DNA from: an uncultured Mucilaginibacter sp.
GTDB taxonomy: Bacteria; Bacteroidota; Bacteroidia; Sphingobacteriales; Sphingobacteriaceae
Reading direction: 5' to 3'
Assembly: GCF_946479965.1 (NCBI RefSeq)
Contig: NZ_CAMLHX010000012.1
Coordinates: forward strand, 29,829-93,828
Length of the DNA stretch: 64,000 nucleotides
Shown here: piece after piece, positions 18,911-27,371 of the stretch
Numbering within the stretch: the stretch's first letter is position 1
How the letters are laid out: each line of letters starts with the position of its first letter
Position numbers and translations under genes: made by a program
The notes under the pieces: model-generated
Database searches by the model: none
What the model saw: only the letters and a program-made list of their open reading frames with translations
What the model was told of the DNA's origin: nothing

Positions 18911-18940
18911 ATGAGATAAAACGCCTGAATGATGCGACGA
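18911..18940. promoter_or_regulatory. Second candidate LytTR binding site, between lytS and lytR
   Basis: ATGAGATAA (18911-18919) and ATGCGACGA (18932-18940) lie in direct orientation 21 bases apart (12-base spacer), matching the spacing of the pair at 17607. Six of nine bases agree between the two halves. It is placed to autoregulate both divergent genes. Confidence 0.4.
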
Positions 18941-19023
18941 AATGCCTCAACCTATATCACCAATGTTTAAAAGGAACACACGATATTGAATGTAATTGAT
19001 AATTAGTATTATTGTAACAACCA

Positions 19024-19743
19024 ATGATGAACTGTATAATTATAGACGACGAGCCCCTGGCGGTTGAGTTAATGGAAGACAACGTTAGCCGCGTTGAAAA
19101 CCTGCACCTGGTGGCAAGCTGCCGGTCGGCAACGCAGGCACTGCAGATTATGCAGGACAGGGAAATAGATCTTATTTTTTGCGATATACAAATGCCCGGG
19201 ATAAACGGGCTGCAGTTTGTAAAAAGCCTTGCACAAAAACCACTTATTATTTTTGTTACGGCCTACCAGGAATTTGCACTGGATGGTTTTGAATTGGACG
19301 TGGTTGACTATTTATTGAAACCCGTTTCATTTGAGCGTTTTTTAAAAGCATGCAACAAAGCAACCCAACAATTTGAGCTTAGCCGCAGGCAGCCGGAAGC
19401 AAAGGCCGGCGAAACCTCAAGAAAATATATCTTTTTGTATGCCGACTACAACCTTATTAAAGTTAATCATGATGATATAACTTATATTGAAGGGCTTAAA
19501 GATTATGTGAAGATACACAGGGTAAGCAATCCAAAGGCTATTATATCAAGGGTCACAATAAAATCTTTGGAGAGCCAGTTGCCTGCAGATGTTTTTTTTA
19601 GGGTGCATAAATCCTACATTGTTAACCTTGACCATGTGCACTCTATACGCAAAGGGCGTATAAAAATTGCCGATGCAGAAATACCGTACAGTGATAGCTT
19701 TAAAGACATTATAAGCCAGATGACCGGGAAGATGAATTTTTAA
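19024..19743 (+). CDS. LytTR-family response regulator
   Basis: 239 residues. The receiver domain (1 to about 118) has IIDDEPLAVELM, the acceptor Asp in DLIFCDIQMPGINGLQF, FVTAYQEFA and LLKPVSF. A LytTR DNA-binding domain fills about 137-239 (KYIFLYADYNLIKVNHDDITYIEGLKDY in parts, FFRVHKSYIVNLDHVHSI). It is divergent from its kinase lytS. LytTR domains bind two short direct repeats one or two helical turns apart, and matching repeats lie in this gene's own upstream region and ahead of the Gly-rich/receptor operon. ATGs at 19024 and 19027 are both possible starts. Confidence 0.95.
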   Translation: MMNCIIIDDEPLAVELMEDNVSRVENLHLVASCRSATQALQIMQDREIDLIFCDIQMPGINGLQFVKSLAQKPLIIFVTAYQEFALDGFELDVVDYLLKPVSFERFLKACNKATQQFELSRRQPEAKAGETSRKYIFLYADYNLIKVNHDDITYIEGLKDYVKIHRVSNPKAIISRVTIKSLESQLPADVFFRVHKSYIVNLDHVHSIRKGRIKIADAEIPYSDSFKDIISQMTGKMNF

Positions 19744-19844
19744 CGCTCCTTTCTCTATTGTCGCTTTCTATTCATTTCCTTGACATTATAGATATATTCT
19801 ATATCGTATAAAGAAATCCAATCTTTCCCCTTTGCCAAAACGCG

Positions 19845-19852
19845 TATATTTG
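19845..19852 (+). promoter_or_regulatory. -7 element of the peroxiredoxin promoter
   Basis: TATATTTG is an exact TAnnTTTG match 23 bases before the ATG at 19876, in the 132-base gap after the LytTR regulator gene. Confidence 0.5.
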
Positions 19853-19875
19853 CCATAAATAAAAACAAAATATAC

Positions 19876-20421
19876 ATGATTACTATAGGCGAAAAATTTC
19901 CTGCTTTTTCAAAAACTGCTGTTGTTAGCTTAGAGAAGGGTAAAGAGTTCGAAACAATAACTTCAGACTTCCTGGCTAATGACGATAATGTGTGGACCGT
20001 TATGTTCTGGTGGCCAAAAGACTTTACTTTTGTGTGCCCTACCGAGATAGCGGAGTTTAACAAAAATTTTGGTGAGTTCCGCGATCGCGAAACGCGTTTG
20101 ATCGGTGCATCAACCGATTCTGAATTCGTTCATGCCGCATGGAGAACCCATCATGACGATTTGCGTGATCTGAAATTCCCGATGCTTGCTGATACTTCAA
20201 AATCATTGGCAGAAGATCTGGGCATTTTAGAGCCTAATGAAAAAATTGCTTACCGCGCTACTTTTATTATTGATCCTACCGGCATTGTACGTTGGGTATG
20301 TGTTAACGACCTAAGCGTTGGCCGTAATGTGAAAGAGGTTTTACGCGTATTAGATGGGTTACAAACCGACGAACTTTGCCCATGTAACTGGGAAAAAGGC
20401 CAGGAAACCTTAACCGTTTAA
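19876..20421 (+). CDS. AhpC-like 2-Cys peroxiredoxin
   Basis: 181 residues. The peroxidatic site is FTFVCPTEIAEF (Cys near 55), with the conserved catalytic Arg further on in AYRATFIIDPTG. The resolving site is the C-terminal LCPCNW near residue 173. It reduces hydrogen peroxide and organic peroxides in the cytosol. The AhpD-like gene 87 bases downstream is the expected electron donor, replacing the AhpF reductase used by enterics. A hairpin separates the two genes, so the downstream gene may be partly attenuated or have its own promoter. Confidence 0.93.
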   Translation: MITIGEKFPAFSKTAVVSLEKGKEFETITSDFLANDDNVWTVMFWWPKDFTFVCPTEIAEFNKNFGEFRDRETRLIGASTDSEFVHAAWRTHHDDLRDLKFPMLADTSKSLAEDLGILEPNEKIAYRATFIIDPTGIVRWVCVNDLSVGRNVKEVLRVLDGLQTDELCPCNWEKGQETLTV

Positions 20422-20434
20422 CTTTATAATAATT

Positions 20435-20470
20435 ATATCCCCCTAGTGTATGCTATGGGGATATTTTTTT
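20435..20470 (+). terminator. Hairpin with T-run between the peroxiredoxin and AhpD-like genes
   Basis: ATATCCCC (20435-20442) pairs with GGGGATAT (20457-20464) and is followed by a T-run to 20470. It would terminate, or partially terminate, the peroxiredoxin transcript. Confidence 0.75.
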
Positions 20471-20508
20471 CTTCGACAAGAAATATAACACACTGATTAT
20501 CAAATCAA

Positions 20509-21093
20509 ATGAGCGAAACTACAGAAACAATAAACGAATTACTGCAAATTATAGGGCTTGATGCTGATTATACAAACGCAAGTTTAAGTTTGTTAGAAAA
20601 AGGCGAGTCGCGCTATGTGCGCGACCTTAAGCTCAACTTTAACAGCACGCTAACATCTGCCCATTTATCAGAAAAGGAATGTGCCTTGCTTGGGCTGTCA
20701 ACAGCCGTAAATAACAACAACAATCCGCTGGTTAATTTTTATACCGGCTACGCAGAGAAGAGCGGCGCTACTGCCGAGGAAATAGCCGAAGCTGTGGGTT
20801 GCGCGTCGCTACTGGCATCAAACAATATTTTCTACCGCTTTAGGCACTTTACGCAAAAGGAAAAGTATAGCCAGATACCCGCACGCATACGTATGCAGCT
20901 GATGATGAAACCTGTAACAGGGAAGGAGTTTTTTGAGCTGATGAGTCTTACTATTTCGGCGGTTAACGGCTGCGAGATGTGCGTTAACGCTCACGAAGAT
21001 TCCCTGATCAAACTTGGCACTACCGAGGAGCGTATTTTTGATGCGGTTCGTATCGGTTCGCTGGTTACGTCATTCGGCAAGATCATTTTTTAA
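20509..21093 (+). CDS. AhpD-like alkylhydroperoxidase
   Basis: 194 residues. The second half carries the complete AhpD active-site spacing: Glu in EFFELM, then 12 residues on NGCEMCVNAHE with Cys-x2-Cys and His four residues later. This length and its position after an AhpC-like peroxiredoxin match the AhpC-AhpD pairs known in Actinobacteria and other phyla, where AhpD reduces AhpC and is itself reduced by a lipoyl protein. It is distinct in size and sequence from the other AhpD-like gene at 1097. Confidence 0.9.
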   Translation: MSETTETINELLQIIGLDADYTNASLSLLEKGESRYVRDLKLNFNSTLTSAHLSEKECALLGLSTAVNNNNNPLVNFYTGYAEKSGATAEEIAEAVGCASLLASNNIFYRFRHFTQKEKYSQIPARIRMQLMMKPVTGKEFFELMSLTISAVNGCEMCVNAHEDSLIKLGTTEERIFDAVRIGSLVTSFGKIIF

Positions 21094-21201
21094 TTTTCTG
21101 CATTTATTGTGCTAACATATTATTAAATACAGAAACTCTTATATTTGATAGTTGTTAGCACAATTATAACGTTCCCTAAGACGAAATGAACGCAATGGAT
21201 T

Positions 21202-21666
21202 ATGGCCGATAAAAAGATAGCAGTACTTTACGTAGATGATGAGGAGAATAACCTGTTTTCTTTTAAGGCTGTTTTTCGCGTAAAATACCAGGTTTATACC
21301 GCAATAAACGGTGATGAGGCGCTGAAAATATTGAGCGAAAAGCCCATTGAGATCATTATAACAGATCAACGCATGCCCAATATGACGGGGGTAGAGTTTT
21401 TAGAGAAAGTAATTGAAAAGTTTCCGGACCCTATGCGTTTATTACTTACCGGATATGCTGATATGAACGCGGTGGTTGACGCTGTTAATAAAGGAAAGAT
21501 ATTCCACTACCTGAGCAAGCCCTGGAACGAAGAAGAGTTGGATATCACCATTAACCGCGCATACGAGGCTTACCTGCAAAAAGAAAAGCTAAAAGAAGAA
21601 AATAAACTACTGGGTACTTCTAATGACCAGTTGGAGTTTTTGCTACGCCAAAAACTGCTTTCCTAA
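21202..21666 (+). CDS. Response regulator, receiver domain with short coiled tail
   Basis: 154 residues. A full receiver domain (about 1-122): VLYVDDEENNLFSF, acceptor Asp in IIITDQRMPNMTGVEF, LLTGYAD and LSKPW. The last 30 residues form a charged helix without any recognisable output domain. The receiver sequence closely resembles that of the hybrid at 22099 and of the redox fusion at 54239, suggesting a common family of adaptor regulators. It converges on the regulator at 21673 with only six bases between stops. Confidence 0.9.
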   Translation: MADKKIAVLYVDDEENNLFSFKAVFRVKYQVYTAINGDEALKILSEKPIEIIITDQRMPNMTGVEFLEKVIEKFPDPMRLLLTGYADMNAVVDAVNKGKIFHYLSKPWNEEELDITINRAYEAYLQKEKLKEENKLLGTSNDQLEFLLRQKLLS

Positions 21667-21672
21667 AGCCCT

Positions 21673-22095
21673 TTAAACTAATTTTATATTTTTTTCGGTT
21701 ATCATCCGGTTTATTACCGCCGAAAGATCCTCTGCTAAGAGTGGCTTGCTTAATAAGCCTTTAGTACTTTTATAGGCACCGATCCGATTCATGTCAGCCG
21801 GTTCATGCGATGAGGTTAGCACTACAATGTAGTATTTATCCTGTATAGCGGGATCAAGCGCTTCAAATTCGTCTAAAAATTCATAGCCATTCATCATAGG
21901 CATATATATATCAAGCAACACCAGTGTGCATACGCTATCTTTTAACACTTCGCCGTCCCCCTTTATATGGGCAAGGGCTGACATGGCTTCATAAAACGCC
22001 TTAACCTCAAAGCGTTTATCGGCGTGGAGAACCATTTTCTTTACGATGAAATGATCAAGCTCCGTATCGTCAATTACCATAAATGATAAATCCAT
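21673..22095 (-). CDS. Single-domain CheY-like response regulator
   Basis: 140 residues, one receiver domain: FMVIDDTELDHFIVKKM, acceptor Asp in LVLLDIYMPMMNGYEFL, VVLTSSHEPAD and LLSKPL. It starts three bases after the kinase gene at 22099 ends, so the two are one operon and this protein is the likely phosphate partner of that kinase. It has no DNA-binding domain, so its output should be protein interaction. Confidence 0.92.
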   Translation of the reverse strand: MDLSFMVIDDTELDHFIVKKMVLHADKRFEVKAFYEAMSALAHIKGDGEVLKDSVCTLVLLDIYMPMMNGYEFLDEFEALDPAIQDKYYIVVLTSSHEPADMNRIGAYKSTKGLLSKPLLAEDLSAVINRMITEKNIKLV

Positions 22096-22098
22096 CTC

Positions 22099-23184
22099 TT
22101 ATTTAGTGGGGACAGTAACTTTAAACGTTGTTCCTTTATTAAGCGCGGAGTTTACCTCGATATGGCCGTTAAGCTTTAACAGTGCGCTTTTTACATTGTA
22201 TAAACCGAAACCGGAACCGGCTTCCTGCGAGCTGGCGCGGTAAAACAGGTTAAATATTTCGTTAATATGATTACCCAATATTCCTATTCCTGTATCCTTT
22301 ACCTCAATATGAAGGGTACCCCGGTGCACCAACATGGTCAATTCCACTTTTTTATCGTCGCTGGCCTTACTTTGATATTTAAACGCGTTTGATAAAAGGT
22401 TGTTTAAAATAAGTTTCAATGGTCCAATATCGCTTCTGAACGGCTCACGCTGGTCAACAGTGATATTGAAGTCGATATTATTGGTATCTGCCATCACACG
22501 ATAAATGTCTCTCAGTTCCTTTGCTACCTTGTTAAAGTCGACCTCTTTAATACGCAATTCGCCGCGTTGCAAGCTGTAATAATCATGCATGCTTAAAATG
22601 TAGGTATCCAGTTTTTTGAGAGATTTTTCCATCAGGAAAAGCATCTCTTTCATTTCGTTGATATCATAGATCTCCCGCGCTACAGTTATCGCCCCTAAAA
22701 TACCCGAAAGTGGTCCTCTTATATCATGGCTTACACTGTAGGCAAACTTATCTAATTCCGCATATGCCTTTCGCAGCTCTTCATTTTTTACAGTAAGTAT
22801 TGAATTGGTATGATAAAACTTGTTGGCCTCATCAATAGCTGAGATAACATCTGCAGCATCCCAGGGTTTTTTAATAAACCTGAAAATATTACCTCTGTTT
22901 ATAGCTTCAATAACCGACTCAATATCTACATAAGCCGTGATGAGTATGCGTATCGGTGCCGGGAACGTGCCCCTAATTTGTTCGAAAAACTCAACGCCGG
23001 TTTTTCCGGGCATACGTTGATCGCAAAATATGATCCTTATGTCCGGATGCTCTGTGAGGTAATCTATTGCTCCCTGAACATTTACAGCAGTGAAGACCTG
23101 ATAGTCTAACCTGAACGAGGCTTTAAAGCCTGTAAGGTTGTCTATCTCGTCATCCAGGTAAAGTATTTTGATCTTTTCTGCCAT
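22099..23184 (-). CDS. Receiver-histidine kinase hybrid (soluble)
   Basis: 361 residues. An N-terminal receiver domain (1 to about 122; LYLDDEIDNLTGFKASF, acceptor Asp in IIFCDQRMPGKTGVEFF, RFIKKPWD) is joined by a coiled coil to HisKA (KFAYSVSHDIRGPLSGI, His near 153) and a HATPase domain (LNNLLSNAFKY, DTGIGI, GSGFGLYNVKSAL). No membrane segment. Such receiver-first kinases act as mid-pathway relays. It is co-transcribed with the CheY-like gene three bases downstream. Confidence 0.92.
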   Translation of the reverse strand: MAEKIKILYLDDEIDNLTGFKASFRLDYQVFTAVNVQGAIDYLTEHPDIRIIFCDQRMPGKTGVEFFEQIRGTFPAPIRILITAYVDIESVIEAINRGNIFRFIKKPWDAADVISAIDEANKFYHTNSILTVKNEELRKAYAELDKFAYSVSHDIRGPLSGILGAITVAREIYDINEMKEMLFLMEKSLKKLDTYILSMHDYYSLQRGELRIKEVDFNKVAKELRDIYRVMADTNNIDFNITVDQREPFRSDIGPLKLILNNLLSNAFKYQSKASDDKKVELTMLVHRGTLHIEVKDTGIGILGNHINEIFNLFYRASSQEAGSGFGLYNVKSALLKLNGHIEVNSALNKGTTFKVTVPTK

Positions 23185-23282
23185 TCGAACTAATGTTGTG
23201 TTGTAAGGAGCGGCAACAACTTTATGTAATGTAACAACAGCTTTTTAATTAGCTATGTTCTTAGATGCTATTAATTTAATTA

Positions 23283-23798
23283 TTACCTCAGGTAAACAGC
23301 ATCTTCCTGCCCATCTTCATCCAGCACTACATCAATATGTTGCTTTATAATAGTTGATAATGCAATCCCTGCATAATCAGTATTTACCGGGAAGTTTTTG
23401 TGGTTACGGTCAACCAAAACAACAGTGCGTAGCTTCTTTAACGGCGCGTCCAAAAAAACGCCAAAACCATACGCTAATGATTTTCCGCTGTTCAGAACGT
23501 CATCTACCAAAATAACAGTCTTATTGGTGCATTCTTCCAGCTCAAAATCAATCTGAGCATTAAGGCTGGTACTAAAACGATCAATCTTAATAGTAAGCAG
23601 CCTGGTTTTAAAAGGCGCTATCTCATCAAGTACTTTTTTAAGGCGCGCGGCTAAGTGCCCGCCGCGTGGCAGCATACCCGCAATGAGTATCTCCTCTTCG
23701 TCAAAATTATCTTCCAGTATCTGGTAGGCAATTCTGTCTATCTTTTGTTGTATTTGCTGTTTATTAAGAATGAGTAATGTTTTGTCTGAAGATTCCAT
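23283..23798 (-). CDS. PyrR-like phosphoribosyltransferase-family protein
   Basis: 171 residues from the ATG at 23798. A longer reading from 23879 adds 27 residues rich in Cys and Tyr with no family character, so it is rejected. The PRPP-binding loop is VILVDDVLNSGKSL, and GMLPRGGHLAARL provides the pyrophosphate loop. The layout resembles PyrR, the bifunctional uracil phosphoribosyltransferase/pyr regulator. No pyr genes are adjacent, so the substrate is uncertain. Confidence 0.82.
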   Translation of the reverse strand: MESSDKTLLILNKQQIQQKIDRIAYQILEDNFDEEEILIAGMLPRGGHLAARLKKVLDEIAPFKTRLLTIKIDRFSTSLNAQIDFELEECTNKTVILVDDVLNSGKSLAYGFGVFLDAPLKKLRTVVLVDRNHKNFPVNTDYAGIALSTIIKQHIDVVLDEDGQEDAVYLR

Positions 23799-23913
23799 TA
23801 TATAGGTAGTGTTATACGTGTTGCAACACGAAAATTTATAGCAGATCAGATTCTTATGGTAAAGATAGCTGCAAATCACAACATTTAAACATTAAATAAT
23901 AAAATGGCAGACG

Positions 23914-24309
23914 CTATTTTATATAGGGGAAGTAAACGAAGTTTGCCCCCTCTGGCACCACAACAAATACACACATGTGGTCCTTGGGGCTTTTGTAGCT
24001 GGCAATAAAACGCTCTTTAAGCTCCGGTTTTATTACACCACGATCGACAAACTCCTCAAGGGTAGACGCGTGAATGGTCCATTCAGAGTTTAACTCATGG
24101 CGGTCTAGTATAACCTCGCCTATCTTTAACTCATGCTGATGCGCTATAAAAATGGGGTATTTAGACAACCCTTCAACAATTATCTCAACCGCCACCTCGC
24201 GGATGGCATCGTTAAAAACTTTAAGGTCGTGCTCTAAACTTAGCAGCGGACTTTTGGCTGCCGGCTGTTGGGAGCCGCTGCCTTCATTAAGCAGATCTTC
24301 CGGATTCAT
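23914..24309 (-). CDS. Conserved hypothetical protein
   Basis: 131 residues, not recognised. There is a low-complexity N-terminus (Gly/Ser/Gln/Pro, 8-22), then a compact alpha/beta region with no signal peptide or membrane segment, ending VPEGANFVYFPYIK. It is probably cytosolic. It lies 19 bases downstream of rlmD on the same strand and is likely co-transcribed with it. Confidence 0.65.
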   Translation of the reverse strand: MNPEDLLNEGSGSQQPAAKSPLLSLEHDLKVFNDAIREVAVEIIVEGLSKYPIFIAHQHELKIGEVILDRHELNSEWTIHASTLEEFVDRGVIKPELKERFIASYKSPKDHMCVFVVVPEGANFVYFPYIK

Positions 24310-24328
24310 ATGTCTTGATTCTTGCCTC

Positions 24329-25744
24329 TTATTTCTTAATTCTCAAAAGCACCACATTCTCCACATGCTGCGTATGCGGAAACATATCAACAGGTTGTAT
24401 GGTTTCCACGTCGTATTTTTCTTTTAGCACAAGCAGATCACGCGCTTGCGTGGCGGCATTGCAGCTTACGTACACAATCTTTTCAGCTTCGATTTCCATT
24501 AGCCTTTCTACCACATCCGGGTGCATCCCTGCCCGCGGCGGATCAGTTATAATAACATCGGGCTTGCCATGTTCCGCAACAAATGTTGCCGAAAGCACAT
24601 CTTTCATATCGCCTGCGTAAAACTTAGTATTACTGATATTATTAATGGCGCTATTGATTTTAGCATCCTCTATAGCATCAGGCACGTATTCAACGCCAAC
24701 AACTTCGCGCACATTGCCCGCCACAAAGTTGGCAATGGTGCCGGCACCGGTATAAAGGTCATAAACAAGTTCATCGCCTTTAAAATCTGCAAGGTCGCGG
24801 GTTATTTCGTACAAGCGCAACGCCTGGGCCGAGTTGGTTTGGTAAAATGATTTTGGCCCTATACGAAACCGTATACCATTCATTTCCTCGTGAATATATT
24901 CGGGGCCTTTCCAGGCATGTACTTCCTGGTCAAAAATGGTATCGTTCTTTTTTTCGTTGAGTATATATAGCAGGGAGGTTATCTCAGGAAACTCAGCCTC
25001 AACAAAAGTCATCAGCGCATTCAACCGCTCTTCATCCGCGTAAGCGAAAACAACAATTACCATTAACTCTCCGGTTGACGAGGTGCGGATAATAAGGTTA
25101 CGCAGGTTGCCCGTGTGGTTGCGCAGATCATAATACATGTAATCGTTAGCACGCGCAAAGGTGTCAATGCTGTTACGGATAGCGTTTGACGGGTCAGCCT
25201 GTAAATAACAATGCCGTACATCTAAAATTTTATCAAACCTTCCGGGAATATGAAAGCCGAGTGCATTCATGTTTAGTTCCGCATCGTCACGGTTCTCGCC
25301 ATCGTACAGCCAGCGTTTGTTGCTGAAGGTAAACTCCAGCTTGTTACGATAATACCTGTCAGCAGGCGAAGCCACAATAGGCAGCATCCCGTCTACTTCA
25401 ATTTTAGCCAATCTGCCTAAAGCATCAGCTACTGTTTTTTGCTTGAATTGCAGCTGCGCATCATACGTCATGTGTTGCCATTTGCACCCGCCGCAGGTGC
25501 CAAAATGCTCGCAAAAAGCAGCCACGCGATGAATGCTGGACTGCTTAAGAGCAATTATCTTAGCTTCGCCAAAGTTTTTTTTGCTGCGATATACCTGTAC
25601 ATCTACAACGTCGCCGGGCACGGCTTTTTCCACAAAAAGCACAAAATCGTCGGCTTTGCCAACGCCCTTGCCTTCTTCGGCGATATCAATAATGTTTACG
25701 TCTTCAAAAACCTGGGGCGCTTTTGTTCCTTTTCCTCTGCTCAT
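24329..25744 (-). CDS. rlmD: 23S rRNA (uracil-5-)-methyltransferase RlmD
   Basis: 471 residues from the ATG at 25744. A TRAM RNA-binding domain (about 8-65) is followed by the iron-sulfur Cys cluster in CEHFGTCGGCKWQHM and a fourth Cys further on (RHCYLQ). The SAM-dependent C-terminus has YDLYTGAGTIANF, the DPPRAGMHPDVVERL loop and the catalytic VYVSCNAAT. It methylates a uridine in 23S rRNA. A reading from 25801 would add 19 residues, but an exact -7 element at 25750-25757 lies inside that extension, which fixes the start at 25744. Confidence 0.92.
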   Translation of the reverse strand: MSRGKGTKAPQVFEDVNIIDIAEEGKGVGKADDFVLFVEKAVPGDVVDVQVYRSKKNFGEAKIIALKQSSIHRVAAFCEHFGTCGGCKWQHMTYDAQLQFKQKTVADALGRLAKIEVDGMLPIVASPADRYYRNKLEFTFSNKRWLYDGENRDDAELNMNALGFHIPGRFDKILDVRHCYLQADPSNAIRNSIDTFARANDYMYYDLRNHTGNLRNLIIRTSSTGELMVIVVFAYADEERLNALMTFVEAEFPEITSLLYILNEKKNDTIFDQEVHAWKGPEYIHEEMNGIRFRIGPKSFYQTNSAQALRLYEITRDLADFKGDELVYDLYTGAGTIANFVAGNVREVVGVEYVPDAIEDAKINSAINNISNTKFYAGDMKDVLSATFVAEHGKPDVIITDPPRAGMHPDVVERLMEIEAEKIVYVSCNAATQARDLLVLKEKYDVETIQPVDMFPHTQHVENVVLLRIKK

Positions 25745-25749
25745 TGCTG

Positions 25750-25757
25750 CAAAGGTA
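25750..25757 (-). promoter_or_regulatory. -7 element just upstream of rlmD
   Basis: TACCTTTG on the - strand is an exact consensus match ending five bases before the rlmD ATG, so the transcript should be leaderless or nearly so. Confidence 0.5.
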
Positions 25758-25761
25758 GCAA

Positions 25762-25812
25762 ATGTGCAGATATGCGGATGAGAGAATGTGTAGATGTGCA
25801 AATATGCAGATG
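25762..25812. repeat. Short imperfect word repeat upstream of rlmD
   Basis: ATGTGCAGATATGCGGATG (25762-25780) is repeated imperfectly at 25786-25812 with the words ATGTG, GATGTGCA and ATATGCAGATG. It lies in the 193-base gap between rlmD and the efflux operon, which otherwise shows no gene. Confidence 0.5.
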
Positions 25813-25937
25813 GCTCTACTTTTATCCTGCGTCACTTAACCATTGAGCATTAGGCGCTGGCCATATTGCAGCGATGTTGCCATCGCCGCAATATGCGCGC
25901 CTGCCGATTAACCAACTCAAACCGGGGGTCTTTAATC

Positions 25938-27371
25938 CTATTTCCAGCCTCCGCCTAAAAATTTATAAATGTTGCTTGTCGCTATCAATTGCGCCTTGCG
26001 TGTCTCTACCATTTCAAGTTTTGATTCCAGTGCATCGCGCTGCGTCATCAATACCTCAAAATAATCTGCCCGGGCAAATTTGAACAAGTCATTAGCAATA
26101 TCTATTGACGTTGTTAATGCCCCTACCTGTTTTGATTTAAGATCGTAGCTTTTCTCCAGGTTATCAATGCGAGAAAGTTCGGTAGCAACTTCCATATAGG
26201 CATTAAGTACAGTGCGCTGATAATTGTAAAGCGCTTGCTGCTGCCTTGCGTTTGCATTAAGGTATTCCGCCTTTATTGCATTACGATTGACCAACGGTGC
26301 AGTAACCTCGCCAACCAGGTTCCATAATATAGAGGCCGGAAACTTCACAAGGTACGACGGGTCAAATGCCTGTATACCTACCGCAGCCGAGATATTGAGC
26401 GAAGGATAAAACTCTTTCCTTGCCACTCCTACATCAAGCTTGGCGGCTTCCAGTTCAAACTCGGCTTGTTTAATATCAGGGCGATTTGACAACATTTGTG
26501 CAGGTACGCCGTAATTAATTAAGGCCGGTACTCCTGACAAGAAACTTGCCTTATCGCGGGGTATTTCCTGCGGATAGCGGGCTAATAAAAAGTTAATGCG
26601 ATTTTCCGTTTCTTTTATCTGTTGTAGTATATCAAACTCGCGGCTTTGCGAGCCCAAAACCTCTGCTTCAAATTTTTTAACCCCCAGCTCTGTAGCTCGT
26701 GATGCATTTTTTTGAAGTTTTACAACATCAAGCGCCTGTTTTTGGAGGGTTATGGTTTGGCGTATAATATCTAGCTGATTATCCAGCGCCTGCAATTCAT
26801 AATAAGAATCTGCTACCTCGGCTACCAGGTTGCTTAAAACAAAGTTCTTGCCCTCAACGGTTGACAGGTAGCGTTTAACAGCAGCTTGCTTGGCGTTGCT
26901 TAGCTTCTTCCAGATATCCACTTCCCAATTGGCAACCGCCGCCACAGAATAATCCATCAGGGCTTCCGGCACTTCTTTTCCGGGGGTGATCTCGGTAGAC
27001 GCGTCGCCTGCGCCCTGGCTTGTATAACGTGCTACCTTATCCACACCAAGGCCCGCACGCAATCCTACTGATGGCAGCATAGCACCTTTTTTTATCCTGA
27101 TATCGTTCCTCGCCATTTCAATTTCCTGAAACGTTATCAGCAACTCCTGATTGTTAATAAGGGCAGTGTCAATCAGATCAGCCAGGTACTTGTCCTTAAA
27201 AAAGCTGCGCCAATTGGTTGCCGCAGTGTTCAGGGTGTCGGTACTGGTGTTAAACGATGTGGGCCCTGGTCGCATTCCTGCAGATTGCGTTACAGCCGGG
27301 ATCTTACACCCCGCCGCAATAATGCAAATGCCCGAAAGGGCGTAATAGGTTATTTTGCTTATTTTAAACAT
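25938..27371 (-). CDS. TolC/OprM-like outer-membrane efflux lipoprotein
   Basis: 477 residues from the ATG at 27371; a TTG at 27380 is a weaker alternative. A lipobox (ISICIIAAGC-like, seen as ICIIAAGC with Cys near 22) marks a lipoprotein. The body holds two outer-membrane-efflux repeats of the NodT/OprM type, with NWRSFFKDKYLADLIDTAL, NWEVDIWKKL, RPDIKQAEFELEAA and the closing LYKFLGGGWK-like end (NIYKFLGGGWK). It is the exit duct of the RND pump. Its start overlaps the stop of the pump gene by eight bases, indicating translational coupling. Confidence 0.93.
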   Translation of the reverse strand: MFKISKITYYALSGICIIAAGCKIPAVTQSAGMRPGPTSFNTSTDTLNTAATNWRSFFKDKYLADLIDTALINNQELLITFQEIEMARNDIRIKKGAMLPSVGLRAGLGVDKVARYTSQGAGDASTEITPGKEVPEALMDYSVAAVANWEVDIWKKLSNAKQAAVKRYLSTVEGKNFVLSNLVAEVADSYYELQALDNQLDIIRQTITLQKQALDVVKLQKNASRATELGVKKFEAEVLGSQSREFDILQQIKETENRINFLLARYPQEIPRDKASFLSGVPALINYGVPAQMLSNRPDIKQAEFELEAAKLDVGVARKEFYPSLNISAAVGIQAFDPSYLVKFPASILWNLVGEVTAPLVNRNAIKAEYLNANARQQQALYNYQRTVLNAYMEVATELSRIDNLEKSYDLKSKQVGALTTSIDIANDLFKFARADYFEVLMTQRDALESKLEMVETRKAQLIATSNIYKFLGGGWK

